Source: Rhodospirillales bacterium
GTDB lineage: Bacteria > Pseudomonadota > Alphaproteobacteria > Rhodospirillales > Casp-alpha2
DNA: 64,000 nucleotides
Reading direction: 5' to 3'
Assembly (NCBI GenBank): GCA_017640505.1
Contig: JAEPQO010000001.1
Location: 1,070,625 to 1,134,624 of the forward strand
The notes beneath the pieces are model-generated. The model was not told where the DNA came from, made no database searches, and saw only the letters and a program-made list of their open reading frames with translations. The stretch's first letter is position 1, and each line of letters starts with the position of its first letter. The translations under genes and the position numbers were made by a program. Of the stretch, positions 25,433 through 33,707 are shown piece after piece.

Positions 25433-25794
25433 CGCGCCTTCAGGGTTTCCACGAACGCAAGAATATCGGTGACGGCCGCCGGCTTCAGGATAACCGGCGT
25501 CGCATATGGCTCGAGGTCGGTCGGCGGCGGATATCCCTCGACCTGAACGAAGGCTGGGTGCGGCCGGCGCAGAAAGAACGTCTGAAAGCGGTCGCGCCAG
25601 TCGTCCAGATACTTGATGGCATTGAAAGACGGTGTCGACCCGATGCCGCCGAACTTGTTGTAGTCGCCGATCACGTGACACCGCGAACAGTGTTCCTCAG
25701 CGATTTTCTGGCCGACTTTCGCATCGTCGGCCGCGGCCGGCGGCGCCATGGCCGCCAGCAGCAGCAGGGCTGGAATTGTCCTTCGGTCGATCAT
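25429..25794 (-). CDS. Exported c-type cytochrome lacking a Met ligand
   Basis: Protein of about 121 residues: a signal peptide (MIDRRTIPALLLLAAMAPPAAA), then one heme c site CSRCH at residues 36-40. The C-terminal helix AVTDILAFVETLK is typical of class I cytochromes. The mature protein contains no methionine at all, so the usual sixth ligand is absent; His in RRPHPAF is a candidate. The start overlaps the stop of the M20 peptidase by 4 bases (ATGA), implying translational coupling. The redox partner is unknown. Confidence 0.88.
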   Translation of the reverse strand: MIDRRTIPALLLLAAMAPPAAADDAKVGQKIAEEHCSRCHVIGDYNKFGGIGSTPSFNAIKYLDDWRDRFQTFFLRRPHPAFVQVEGYPPPTDLEPYATPVILKPAAVTDILAFVETLKAR

Positions 25795-26936
25795 TCAAGC
25801 GTTTCCATCAGGCGGATCATCAGACGGCACCGCTCCACGAGGCTCGAATAGTAAATAAACTCGTCGTTCGAATGGGCACCGTGGCCGTCCGCGCCGAGCC
25901 CGTCAAGCGTCGGGATGCCGAGTGCGCCGGTGAAGTTGCCGTCCGATCCGCCGCCGGTCTTCAGGTCGTGCAACTCGAAGCCGATTTCCGCGGCGCAGGC
26001 CTTGGCATGCTCGAACAGTTTCTCAATGCCTTCGAACTTTTCATAAGGCGGGCGGTCGACGCCGCCCTCGACGGTGATCCGGCAGTCCTTGTCTTCCGGC
26101 TCCAGTCCTTCGACGTACGCCATGACCTCGTTGGCGGCGTCCATGTCGGGAATGCGGATGTCGACGCTGATCGTGCAATCCTCCGGCACCACGTTGGTCA
26201 GCGTGCCGCCGTTGATGATCCCGACCGAACACGTCTGGCCCTTTTCGTAGTCGGTCAGCGCCTCGAGCTTGAGGATGATATGCGCCATCTCGCGGATCGC
26301 GGAGCGCCCGTCCATGTGCCGTGCCCCGGCGTGCGCGGGCACGCCCTTTACCGAGATTTCGTACTGCAGACGGCCGTTGCGGGCGGTGACGATCTTGCCG
26401 CCTTCGCGCGCCGGTTCGGTGACCAGCACGTATTTATTCTTCTTCCCCTCGTCGGCGATCATCGCCTTCGACGTCGGTGAGCCGATTTCCTCTTCGGGGA
26501 TGAACATGAAGGTGACCGGCAGCGGCGTCTGCTTGCCCTCTCGGATCAGGTGACGCATGGCGTGAAGCGCGATATAGGCGCCCGCCTTCATGTCATAGAT
26601 GCCGGGGCCGAAAACCTTGTCGTCTTCGCGGCGGATCGGGTTCTTGGTTTCCTTGATGCCGACGGGGTGTACGGTGTCCAGATGCGAAAGCACGAGAATG
26701 CCGGGGCCGTCGCCGCCCCAGGGTGTGCGGCATTTCAGGATATCGCCGAAACCGTCGACGCCCGGTGTGCGGTCGATGCCGAGGCCCATCGTCTCTGCTT
26801 CGTTTTCGACCTGATCGACCATCTTGTTGACCGCTTCGCCGTCGTGGCTCGGGCTTTCGATTTCGACCCAGCCCAGCACGCCGGCCAGAATTTCCTCGGC
26901 ATCCAGTGCAGGCAGGTTCGATTTGGCGTTATCCAT
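25791..26936 (-). CDS. M20 family metallopeptidase (carboxypeptidase G2-like)
   Basis: Zinc-dependent amidohydrolase of about 381 residues, cytoplasmic as no signal peptide is visible. The metal-site motifs are in order: ILVLSHLDTVHPVG (His), FGPGIYDMKAG (bridging Asp), IPEEEIGSPTSK (catalytic Glu and ligand), VTEPAREGG, and the terminal His in GHGAHSNDEF. A dimerisation domain lies between (about 185-300). Relatives cleave C-terminal glutamate or dipeptides; the substrate is unknown. ATG 26936 has GGGGG upstream. Confidence 0.92.
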   Translation of the reverse strand: MDNAKSNLPALDAEEILAGVLGWVEIESPSHDGEAVNKMVDQVENEAETMGLGIDRTPGVDGFGDILKCRTPWGGDGPGILVLSHLDTVHPVGIKETKNPIRREDDKVFGPGIYDMKAGAYIALHAMRHLIREGKQTPLPVTFMFIPEEEIGSPTSKAMIADEGKKNKYVLVTEPAREGGKIVTARNGRLQYEISVKGVPAHAGARHMDGRSAIREMAHIILKLEALTDYEKGQTCSVGIINGGTLTNVVPEDCTISVDIRIPDMDAANEVMAYVEGLEPEDKDCRITVEGGVDRPPYEKFEGIEKLFEHAKACAAEIGFELHDLKTGGGSDGNFTGALGIPTLDGLGADGHGAHSNDEFIYYSSLVERCRLMIRLMETLE

Positions 26937-27056
26937 CTTTTCCCCCAAGGGTTCGCTTGTTATTAGAATGTGCGTCCTTGAGGACGCCGGGAACTACGGC
27001 GCCCGAACGGGCGCGGACACCTAGGATAAATCACGCACCCGGAGGGTCAAATCATC

Positions 27057-27521
27057 ATGTCGGTCATCGATAGCCTGAAGCTCCGTCTCGCCACGGCAAG
27101 CGACGTTGCCGCCATCGTCAGCCTGCTCTCCGACGATCCGCTTGGCGCCAAACGCGAGAAACCGGGCGACCCGGCTTACGACAAGGCGTTCGAGGCGATC
27201 GACAGGGACCCCAACAACGAGCTCTGGGTGATCGAGGGGCCGGACGGCCGCGTCCGCGGTATCCTGCAATTGACGTTCATCCCGGGGCTGTCGCACACGG
27301 CGGGCTGGCGCGCGCAGATCGAGGGTGTGCGTGTTGCCGATGAGTTGACCGGAAAGGGCGTCGGCACGTGGTTCTTCAAGCAGATGATTGAACGCGCGCG
27401 GGAAAAGGGCGTGCGTCTGGTGCAACTGACGTCCGACAAGACGCGCGCGGACGCAATCCGTTTCTACGAGGCGCTCGGTTTCACCGCGACCCACGAGGGG
27501 TTCAAGCTGAAGTTCGATTAG
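27057..27521 (+). CDS. GNAT family N-acetyltransferase
   Basis: Protein of about 154 residues with a single GNAT fold. The acetyl-CoA loop region is visible as EGVRVADELTGKGVGTWFFKQMIERAREKGV, followed by LVQLTSDKTRADAIRFYEALGFTATHEGFKL, the usual C-terminal motif B. The N-terminal strand is LKLRLATASDVAAIVSLLSDD. The acceptor substrate is not predictable. ATG 27057 is preceded by GGAGGGTCAAATCATC. Its stop overlaps the convergent aldehyde dehydrogenase stop by 4 bases. Confidence 0.93.
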   Translation: MSVIDSLKLRLATASDVAAIVSLLSDDPLGAKREKPGDPAYDKAFEAIDRDPNNELWVIEGPDGRVRGILQLTFIPGLSHTAGWRAQIEGVRVADELTGKGVGTWFFKQMIERAREKGVRLVQLTSDKTRADAIRFYEALGFTATHEGFKLKFD

Positions 27522-28903
27522 GCGGGTAGTTTCAGATGATAGGACTTGGGCCGCGTCAAGCTCTGGTAACCCAGGCTTGAAAGCGCAGCGCCGCGGCCCG
27601 TCTCCTTGCAGCCGGTCCAGCACAGTCCCGGATCGAGGTAGTCTGCCCGGTTCATGAACACGGTGCCGGTTTCGATCCGGCGTCCGATGCTGGCGGCGCG
27701 GTCCGGGTCCGCCGTCCACAGCGACGCGGTCAGGCCGAAAACGCTGTCGTTCATCAGGTCGATGGCCTGATCGTCGTTTTCTACCTTCATGATGCCGACC
27801 ACGGGGCCGAAGCTCTCGTCCCGCATCACCCGCATGTCGTGGGTCACGTTTGTCAGGATCTGCGGCATCAGGTAGGCGCCGCCGTTGTCCTCAGGGAACA
27901 GGGCCGTGTCGATCAGCGGCGTCGCGCCAGCGTCGACGGCTTCATTGGTTTGCGCGCGGACTTCGTCGGCGAAGCGAACGTTGGCCATCGGGCCGAGGGT
28001 CGTCGCTTCATCCAGTGGATTGCCGAGCTTGTAGCCCGAGACAATCGCGACCGCCTTTTCGACGAAGTCGTCATAGAGCGACGCGGTGACGTAGATGCGT
28101 TCGATCCCGCAGCAGCACTGCCCAGAATTGAACATGGCACCGTCGATCAGGACGTCGGCAGCCGCCTGTACGTCGGCGTCCTCCATCACGTAGCCCGGAT
28201 CCTTGCCGCCGAGTTCCAGGCCGACGCCGGTAAAGGTGCCGGCGGCGGCCCGTTCGATGGCGCGGCCACCGCCGACGGAACCGGTGAAGTTGACGAACCC
28301 GAAGGATTTCGCGGCGATCAGCGTGGACGTGGTGTCGTGATCCAGAAACACGTTCTGGAACACGTTGGCGGGGACACCCGCTTCGGCAAAGGCGCGGGCC
28401 ATGCGCTCACCGACCAGCAATGTTTGCGTCGCATGCTTGAGCAGCACGGTGTTGCCCGCGATCAGCGCCGGCGCGACCGTATTGATGGCGGTCATGTAGG
28501 GATAATTCCAGGGTGCGATGACCATGACGACGCCAACGGGTTCGCGCTCGATGCGGCGCTGGAAGGTGGCGCTTTCCTCGATCACCATCGGTTTGAGGGC
28601 ATCGGCGGCGATGTCCGCCATGTAGGACGCCCGTTCGTTGGTGCCGCCGAACTCACCACCGTATCGGACCGGGCGGCCCATCATGTGAGCGAGCTCCGGC
28701 ACGACCTCGTCAGTCATTTCCCCAAGCCGGGCAACCCCGGCACGAACCAGTTCGACGCGTTTTTCCAGCGGCACATCGGACCAGTCCTTCTGCGCAGCCT
28801 TGGCACGGGCGACGGCCGCAAATGCGTCGTCGCGGCTGAGGATCGGACGCTCGGCAAACACGCTGCCGTCAATGGGGGAAATGCATTTCAGGGTCGCGGT
28901 CAT
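27518..28903 (-). CDS. Aldehyde dehydrogenase family protein
   Basis: NAD(P)-dependent aldehyde dehydrogenase of about 461 residues. The catalytic Cys is in FNSGQCCCGIERIYV and the general-base Glu in VGLELGGKDPGYV; the cofactor fold includes PWNYPYMTAINTVAPALIAGNTVLLKHA and FVNFTGSVGGG. Three consecutive Cys flank the nucleophile. The 695-residue ORF-track entry is this gene plus an in-frame shadow of dctP; the start at 28903 has GAGGGGAC. It follows a TRAP transporter operon, so the transported compound may be converted to an aldehyde. Confidence 0.93.
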   Translation of the reverse strand: MTATLKCISPIDGSVFAERPILSRDDAFAAVARAKAAQKDWSDVPLEKRVELVRAGVARLGEMTDEVVPELAHMMGRPVRYGGEFGGTNERASYMADIAADALKPMVIEESATFQRRIEREPVGVVMVIAPWNYPYMTAINTVAPALIAGNTVLLKHATQTLLVGERMARAFAEAGVPANVFQNVFLDHDTTSTLIAAKSFGFVNFTGSVGGGRAIERAAAGTFTGVGLELGGKDPGYVMEDADVQAAADVLIDGAMFNSGQCCCGIERIYVTASLYDDFVEKAVAIVSGYKLGNPLDEATTLGPMANVRFADEVRAQTNEAVDAGATPLIDTALFPEDNGGAYLMPQILTNVTHDMRVMRDESFGPVVGIMKVENDDQAIDLMNDSVFGLTASLWTADPDRAASIGRRIETGTVFMNRADYLDPGLCWTGCKETGRGAALSSLGYQSLTRPKSYHLKLPA

Positions 28904-28965
28904 GGGTGTCCCCTCGGAAAATGGAGAATATGCAGGTCTTCTTAGGACTTCGGCTGCGGAACGTA

Positions 28966-28996
28966 AATACCCCCGGCGCGATGCACCGGGGGTATT
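28966..28996 (-). terminator. Strong hairpin between dctP and the aldehyde dehydrogenase gene
   Basis: Perfect 11-base arms AATACCCCCGG and CCGGGGGTATT surround a 9-base loop, 20 bases after the dctP stop. On the minus strand the 3' arm runs into TATTTAC, so it may act as a partial terminator or an mRNA stabiliser separating transporter from enzyme expression. Confidence 0.65.
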
Positions 28997-29016
28997 CGCA
29001 AGTATCAGGCCGGTGA

Positions 29017-30060
29017 TCAGCCGTAGCGGTACGGACGGCCCGCCTTCAGCATGTCGGCGTTGTACTGCTTGAAGATGTCGACGACCTTCTTCTTGGTCTC
29101 GGACTCGGACGCGATTTCGTCCCAGAACTTGACCGCGGCCGTTTCGACCTGTTCCCACTCCTTGTCCGGAATGGAGGTCAGCTTCATCTTCGTGCCGTTG
29201 ACGCGAAGCGACGCTTCGCCGCCCCAGTACCACCACTGGCGATAATAGTGCGAGCTGTCGAAGGTCATCCTCAGTAGCTCTTTCAGGTTGTCCGGCAGTT
29301 TGTTCCAGCTGTCCATGTTGGCGAAGAACGACCCCGCCCAGGCGCCGGAAATGTTGTTGGTCAGGAAGTAGTTGGTCACGTCCGCCCAGCCGACGGTGTA
29401 ATCCTCGGTGATGCCCGACCATGCGATGCCGTCTAGTTCGCCGGTCTGCACCGCGACCTCGATGTCTTCCCACGGCAGCGTCACCGGCACGACGCCGAAC
29501 TGCGCCAGGAAGCGGCCCGCCGTCGGGAACGTGAAGACGCGCTTGCCCTTCAGGTCTTCGAGGCTGTTGATCGGGTCCTTGGTGGCGAAGTGGCACGGGT
29601 CCCATGCACCGGCGGAAATGTGCTTCACGCCGACCTTGGAATATTCCGCATCCCAGATTTCGTTCAGGCCGTACTGGTTGAACAGCACCGGCACATCCAG
29701 CGAATAGCGGCTGGCGAACGGGAAGTACCCGCCGAACACGGTGACTTCGGTCGGCGACGCCATCGAGTCGTCATCCGACTGCACGGCGTCGATGGTGCCC
29801 GACTGCATGGCGCGGAAAAGTTCACCCGTCGGCACCAGCTGATCGGCGAAGAACAGTTCGATTTCCATCTGGCCGGCGGCAATCTTGTTGAAGCTGTCGA
29901 TGGCCGGCTTGATCACGTGCTCGGCCAGCGCCGGACCGGCATAGGTCTGCATGCGCCATTTGATGACCGACTGTGAATGGACGGCAGGTGCCGCAATCGA
30001 AGCTGCACCGGCAACACCGGCAGCAGCACCGGCTTTCAGGAATTTACGTCTCGTTGTCAT
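29017..30060 (-). CDS. dctP: TRAP transporter substrate-binding protein
   Basis: Periplasmic solute-binding protein of about 347 residues. It starts with a twin-arginine-like signal (MTTRRKFLKAGAAAGVAGAA...AVHSQ), common in this TRAP subfamily. The DctP fold is visible through VIKWRMQTYAGPALAEHVIKP, GELFRAMQSGTIDAVQSDDD, LKGKRVFTFPTAGRFLAQFGVVPVTLPWEDIEVAVQTGELDGIAWSG. The motif suggests a carboxylate (2-oxoacid type) ligand, not established here. It is third in a dctQ-dctM-dctP operon; AGGAGAGG precedes the ATG. Confidence 0.94.
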   Translation of the reverse strand: MTTRRKFLKAGAAAGVAGAASIAAPAVHSQSVIKWRMQTYAGPALAEHVIKPAIDSFNKIAAGQMEIELFFADQLVPTGELFRAMQSGTIDAVQSDDDSMASPTEVTVFGGYFPFASRYSLDVPVLFNQYGLNEIWDAEYSKVGVKHISAGAWDPCHFATKDPINSLEDLKGKRVFTFPTAGRFLAQFGVVPVTLPWEDIEVAVQTGELDGIAWSGITEDYTVGWADVTNYFLTNNISGAWAGSFFANMDSWNKLPDNLKELLRMTFDSSHYYRQWWYWGGEASLRVNGTKMKLTSIPDKEWEQVETAAVKFWDEIASESETKKKVVDIFKQYNADMLKAGRPYRYG

Positions 30061-30144
30061 TGTCCTCTCCTATGGTTCTACCTTTTGTTGCGATCCTTCC
30101 CACAGGGATACTACCCGTACTTCGCTCCTTATCGGAGTCCTCGT

Positions 30145-31467
30145 TTATTTTGCATAGATATACTCCGGCAACCAAAGAGCGATTTCCGGGAAAATGATAA
30201 TCAGCGTCAGCGCCAGTACCATCACCAGCACGAACGGCAGGATCGAGCCGTAGATGTCCTTGATTCCGATTTCGGGTGGTGCCATTGCGCGCATTAAAAA
30301 CAGGTTGTAGCCGAACGGCGGCGTCATATAGGCGATCTGGGTCGTGATCGTATAAAGCACGCCGTACCAGATCAGGTCGAAGCCGAGGGCTGCCACCAGC
30401 GGCACGTAAAGCGGCGCAACAATGACCAGCATCGCGGTGTCGTCGAGGAACGTGCCCATCACCAGGAACGACAGCTGCATCAGGATCAGGATCGTCAGCG
30501 GGCTCAGGTGCATCTGCTCGGTAAACAGGTTCTCGATCGCCTTCACCGCGCCCAGGCCGTCGAACACCGCGCCGAAGCCGAGTGCGGCGAGAATGATCCA
30601 CATGAACATGCAGGAAATGGCCAGCGTTTGCCGCACCGATGTCTCGAACACCACCTTGTTCATGCGGCGCTTCAGGACGGCAGCCATAAAGGCCGTCAGC
30701 GCACCGATGGCCGAGCTTTCGACGAGGCTGGTCCAGCCGTTGACGAACGGCACCATCATGGCGGCGAAGATCGCGACGGGAAGCAGTCCGGCACGTAGCA
30801 ATCTCAATTTCTCCGCCAACGGCACGTTGCGTTCTTCCTTCGGCAGGGCGGGGCCGAGATCCGGGTTCACCTTGCAGCGGATATAAATGTAGATGATGAA
30901 CATGCCTGCCATCATCAGGCCGGGCACGACGCCTGCGAGCCAGAGCTGGCCCACCGGCTGGCGTGCGATCATCGCGTATAGAACCAGAACGACGGACGGC
31001 GGCACAAGGATGCCCAGTGATGATCCGGCCTGGATGACGCCGGTCACCATGCGCTTGTCGTAATTGCGCCTCAGCAGTTCCGGCAACGCGATGGTGGCGC
31101 CGATGGCCATGCCGGCAACGGAGAGCCCGTTCATCGCCGAAATCAGCACCATCAGGCCGATGGTGCCGATGGCAAGCCCGCCGTTCACCGGGCCCATCCA
31201 GACATGAAACATCTTGTAGAGATCGTCGGCGATCTTCGATTCCGACAGGATATAGCCCATGAAAATGAACATCGGCAGCGTCAGCAGCGGATACCATTTC
31301 ATTAGCTTCATGGCGGATGCGAACGGGATCGTGGAGCCACCCGTGCCCCAAAGCACCAGCGCAGCGATGGCGGCGACGCCGCCGATGGCGGCGAACACGC
31401 GCTGGCCCGTCATGAGCATCAGCATCATGGACGAGAACATCAGGATTGCGATCAGTTCGTAGGACAC
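30145..31467 (-). CDS. dctM: TRAP transporter large permease
   Basis: Integral membrane protein of about 440 residues with around 12-13 hydrophobic segments and the DctM signatures GMAIGATIALPELLRRNY, GVIQAGSSLGILVPPSVVLVLYAMI, and FLDDTAMLVIVAPLYVPLV. It translocates substrate with Na+ or H+. Start codon GTG 31467 lies 3 bases after the dctQ stop, so coupling is likely. The 510-residue ORF-track entry in the other frame is a shadow. Confidence 0.95.
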   Translation of the reverse strand: MSYELIAILMFSSMMLMLMTGQRVFAAIGGVAAIAALVLWGTGGSTIPFASAMKLMKWYPLLTLPMFIFMGYILSESKIADDLYKMFHVWMGPVNGGLAIGTIGLMVLISAMNGLSVAGMAIGATIALPELLRRNYDKRMVTGVIQAGSSLGILVPPSVVLVLYAMIARQPVGQLWLAGVVPGLMMAGMFIIYIYIRCKVNPDLGPALPKEERNVPLAEKLRLLRAGLLPVAIFAAMMVPFVNGWTSLVESSAIGALTAFMAAVLKRRMNKVVFETSVRQTLAISCMFMWIILAALGFGAVFDGLGAVKAIENLFTEQMHLSPLTILILMQLSFLVMGTFLDDTAMLVIVAPLYVPLVAALGFDLIWYGVLYTITTQIAYMTPPFGYNLFLMRAMAPPEIGIKDIYGSILPFVLVMVLALTLIIIFPEIALWLPEYIYAK

Positions 31468-31470
31468 GGT

Positions 31471-31977
31471 CTAGAGTTCCTCGCCCCTGATCTTGGCGAT
31501 GTCCTTGCAGAGTTCCGCAATGGACTGCAGCAGCATCAGCAGGAAACCGATGCACATCAGCGTCTTGATCGGCCACAGCACCGGCCGCCAGGCGGTCGGG
31601 TTGCGTTCACCGTACTGGAACGCATACGACGTCGAATCGATCGCGCCATAGAGCATGACGCCCAGATAGAACAGCAGCATCATGACGGTAATGGAATCGA
31701 ACCACGCTTTCTTTTTGACCGACCAGTTGGCGTAGAGCAGGTCCATGCGGACATTCGCATTCAGCTGGATCGAATAGGGCCCGCCCAGAATGTAATAGGC
31801 GACCATGGCGAACTGCGCCATTTCGAGCGTCCACAGCGACGGCAGGAAGAATGTCTTGGAAATCGACGACCAGAGCAGGATCGCGGCCATCACGAAGATG
31901 CCATACATGGCGATGCGGCCGATTCGGTAGTTCACCGCCTCCACGTACTTGACGTATAGCTTGATGGCCTTCGGCAT
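31471..31977 (-). CDS. dctQ: TRAP transporter small permease
   Basis: Membrane protein of about 168 residues with four predicted helices, matching DctQ: YRIGRIAMYGIFVMAAILLWSSI, then TLEMAQFAMVAYYILGGPYSIQLNANVRMDLLY, and a C-terminal AWRPVLWPIKTLMCIGFLLMLLQSIAELCKDI. It assembles with DctM. ATG 31977 has an AGGGGGGCGG purine run. First gene of the operon; a palindrome at 32034-32049 lies in its promoter region. Confidence 0.94.
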   Translation of the reverse strand: MPKAIKLYVKYVEAVNYRIGRIAMYGIFVMAAILLWSSISKTFFLPSLWTLEMAQFAMVAYYILGGPYSIQLNANVRMDLLYANWSVKKKAWFDSITVMMLLFYLGVMLYGAIDSTSYAFQYGERNPTAWRPVLWPIKTLMCIGFLLMLLQSIAELCKDIAKIRGEEL

Positions 31978-32033
31978 CCGCCCCCCTGCGTGCCTGGTTT
32001 ATGCTGCATCTGCGCGGTGGCAGGTTAGCCTAG

Positions 32034-32049
32034 TTGACGTTTGCGTCAA
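32034..32049. promoter_or_regulatory. TTGACG-N4-CGTCAA palindrome upstream of the TRAP operon
   Basis: Perfect 6-base arms with a TTTG spacer lie about 57 bases upstream of the dctQ start and 11 bases beyond the gamma-glutamyltransferase stop. The dyad could be an operator for the transporter operon. The TTGACG half also resembles a -35 element, but no well-spaced -10 was seen. Confidence 0.45.
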
Positions 32050-32059
32050 GTGGAGCGGT

Positions 32060-33670
32060 CTAAACCGCCAGCGCCATGCCGTCGCGGCCCGGGTCGGCGC
32101 CGCCGTCGATCTTGCCGTCTTCCGAAATCCGGATCGCATGCACGCCGGCAAAGTGGAAGCCGAGCGGGTAGCGGCGGAAGGTATAGCCGTCTTCCTCCAG
32201 TTCCGCCTGCACATAGCGCGGGATGCGGTTGACGATCTCGATGATGTCGCTGGTCGCCGAGAAGCGCGGCGCGGCGACGGCCTGTTGCGCATCCATGCCG
32301 AAATCGATGGCGTTCAGAATGCCCTGCAGCACGCCCATGGCGATATACGTCCCGCCGGGCGCACCGATCAGAAGGCGCGGTTTGCCGTCCTTGAACACGA
32401 TGGAAGGCGCCATCGAGGTGAAGCGCGATTTGCCGGGGGCCAGCGAACCGGTCATGCCCGGGCGCGGGTCGAACACGCCCATGCAGCCGTTATAGACGAA
32501 GCCGAGACCTTCGGTGGTCACGCCCGACGGCATGCCCAGCGAATGCGTCATGGTAACGCAGTTGCCCTGCGCGTCGATGGTGCAAAGGTGCGTCGTTTCC
32601 TTTTGATCCTCGCCTTTTTGGAAGCGCGGCACGTGCGTTTTTTCGCCGGACTTGATCTTCTTGGCCATCGCCTTGGCGTAGTCCTTGGACAGCAGATGAT
32701 CGAGCGGAATATCGACGAAGCGTGGGTCGCCGACGTGCTTGTCCTTGTCGACGGTTGCGATCTTCATCGCTTCGACGACGGTGCGGATGTATTCGGGGCT
32801 GTTGTGCTTCATGCCCGCGAGATCGAAATTCTCGAGGATGTTGAGCATCTGCAACACCATGACGCCGCCGCCCGGCGGCGGGCTGGACGCAACCTGATAG
32901 CCCCGGTAATCGGTCCAAAGCAGTTCCGTGTCCTCGGGTCCCGCTTTCTTTAGGTCTTCCATGGTAATCAGGCCGCCGTTGGCTTCCATGTCGGCGGCGA
33001 TCTTAGATGCGATCTCGCCTTCATAGAAATCGTCGGCGCCCGCCTTGGCGATACGTTTGTACGTCGCCGCCATGTCCGGATTCTTGATGATGCCGCCCAT
33101 GGGCTTCATGGAGCCATCGTCGTTGAGATAGATCTTCGCCGTAGCGGGCGAACCGCGCAGGTATTCAATGTGCTCGACCCGGCCGCCGGGTTCGACCTGT
33201 TCCCAAAAGCGCCGCACGTGCGGGCGGATCATCCAGCCGCCCTCGGCATACTCGATGGCGGGCTGGATTACCTCGTCCAGTGACTTGGTGCCCCATTTCT
33301 TGAGCGCGGTGTCATAGGCCCGCAGGCTTTCCGGCGTGGCGATGGACTGGTAGCCGACCTCGTTGACGCGGCCTTCGAGGATGAACCCGAAGCCGTCCTC
33401 GCACTCGTGCAGCAGCTTATCCAGCCACATGTCTTCTTTCACGCCGAGGGGCGCGCGGGCATGGAAATCCAGGCACTGATGCGTTTCGAAATCGGGCAGG
33501 TAGACGTGCATCGAGCCGAACCCGGCGATCCCGCACATGAACGGATCTACGGCGGTCTGCACCAGTGCCGTCGCGATCGCTGCATCGACGGCATTGCCAC
33601 CCGCTTTCAGCACCAGCGCGCCGGCCTCCACCGCTTCCGGTTGCGGCGCGCACACCATACCCTTGGCCAT
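32060..33670 (-). CDS. Gamma-glutamyltransferase family protein without export signal
   Basis: Ntn-hydrolase proenzyme homologue of about 536 residues. The N-terminal GGNAVDAAIATALVQTAVDPFMCGIAGFG is typical, and the autoprocessing Thr is likely in KETTHLCTIDAQGNCVTMTHSLG. The small-subunit motifs SRFTSMAPSIVFKDGKPRLLIGAPGG and QQAVAAPRF follow. Classic GGTs are periplasmic; here the ORF starts directly at MAKGMVCAPQPEAV without a signal peptide, so it probably acts in the cytoplasm, as do cephalosporin-acylase-like relatives. It lies between a class II aldolase and the TRAP operon. Confidence 0.9.
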   Translation of the reverse strand: MAKGMVCAPQPEAVEAGALVLKAGGNAVDAAIATALVQTAVDPFMCGIAGFGSMHVYLPDFETHQCLDFHARAPLGVKEDMWLDKLLHECEDGFGFILEGRVNEVGYQSIATPESLRAYDTALKKWGTKSLDEVIQPAIEYAEGGWMIRPHVRRFWEQVEPGGRVEHIEYLRGSPATAKIYLNDDGSMKPMGGIIKNPDMAATYKRIAKAGADDFYEGEIASKIAADMEANGGLITMEDLKKAGPEDTELLWTDYRGYQVASSPPPGGGVMVLQMLNILENFDLAGMKHNSPEYIRTVVEAMKIATVDKDKHVGDPRFVDIPLDHLLSKDYAKAMAKKIKSGEKTHVPRFQKGEDQKETTHLCTIDAQGNCVTMTHSLGMPSGVTTEGLGFVYNGCMGVFDPRPGMTGSLAPGKSRFTSMAPSIVFKDGKPRLLIGAPGGTYIAMGVLQGILNAIDFGMDAQQAVAAPRFSATSDIIEIVNRIPRYVQAELEEDGYTFRRYPLGFHFAGVHAIRISEDGKIDGGADPGRDGMALAV

Positions 33671-33707
33671 TTCAGGCTCTCCTTCTCGTCAGGTCGTCTT
33701 CAGGTCG

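Noticed and set aside
28904-29605. N-terminal extension of the aldehyde dehydrogenase ORF (695-residue track entry)
   Set aside because: The extension is an out-of-frame reading of dctP; the true start at 28903 has a good ribosome site and gives a normal family length.
30044-31576. 510-residue minus-strand ORF
   Set aside because: A shadow frame of dctM; its composition is Arg/His/Asp-rich without membrane segments, while the dctM frame has proper hydrophobic helices.
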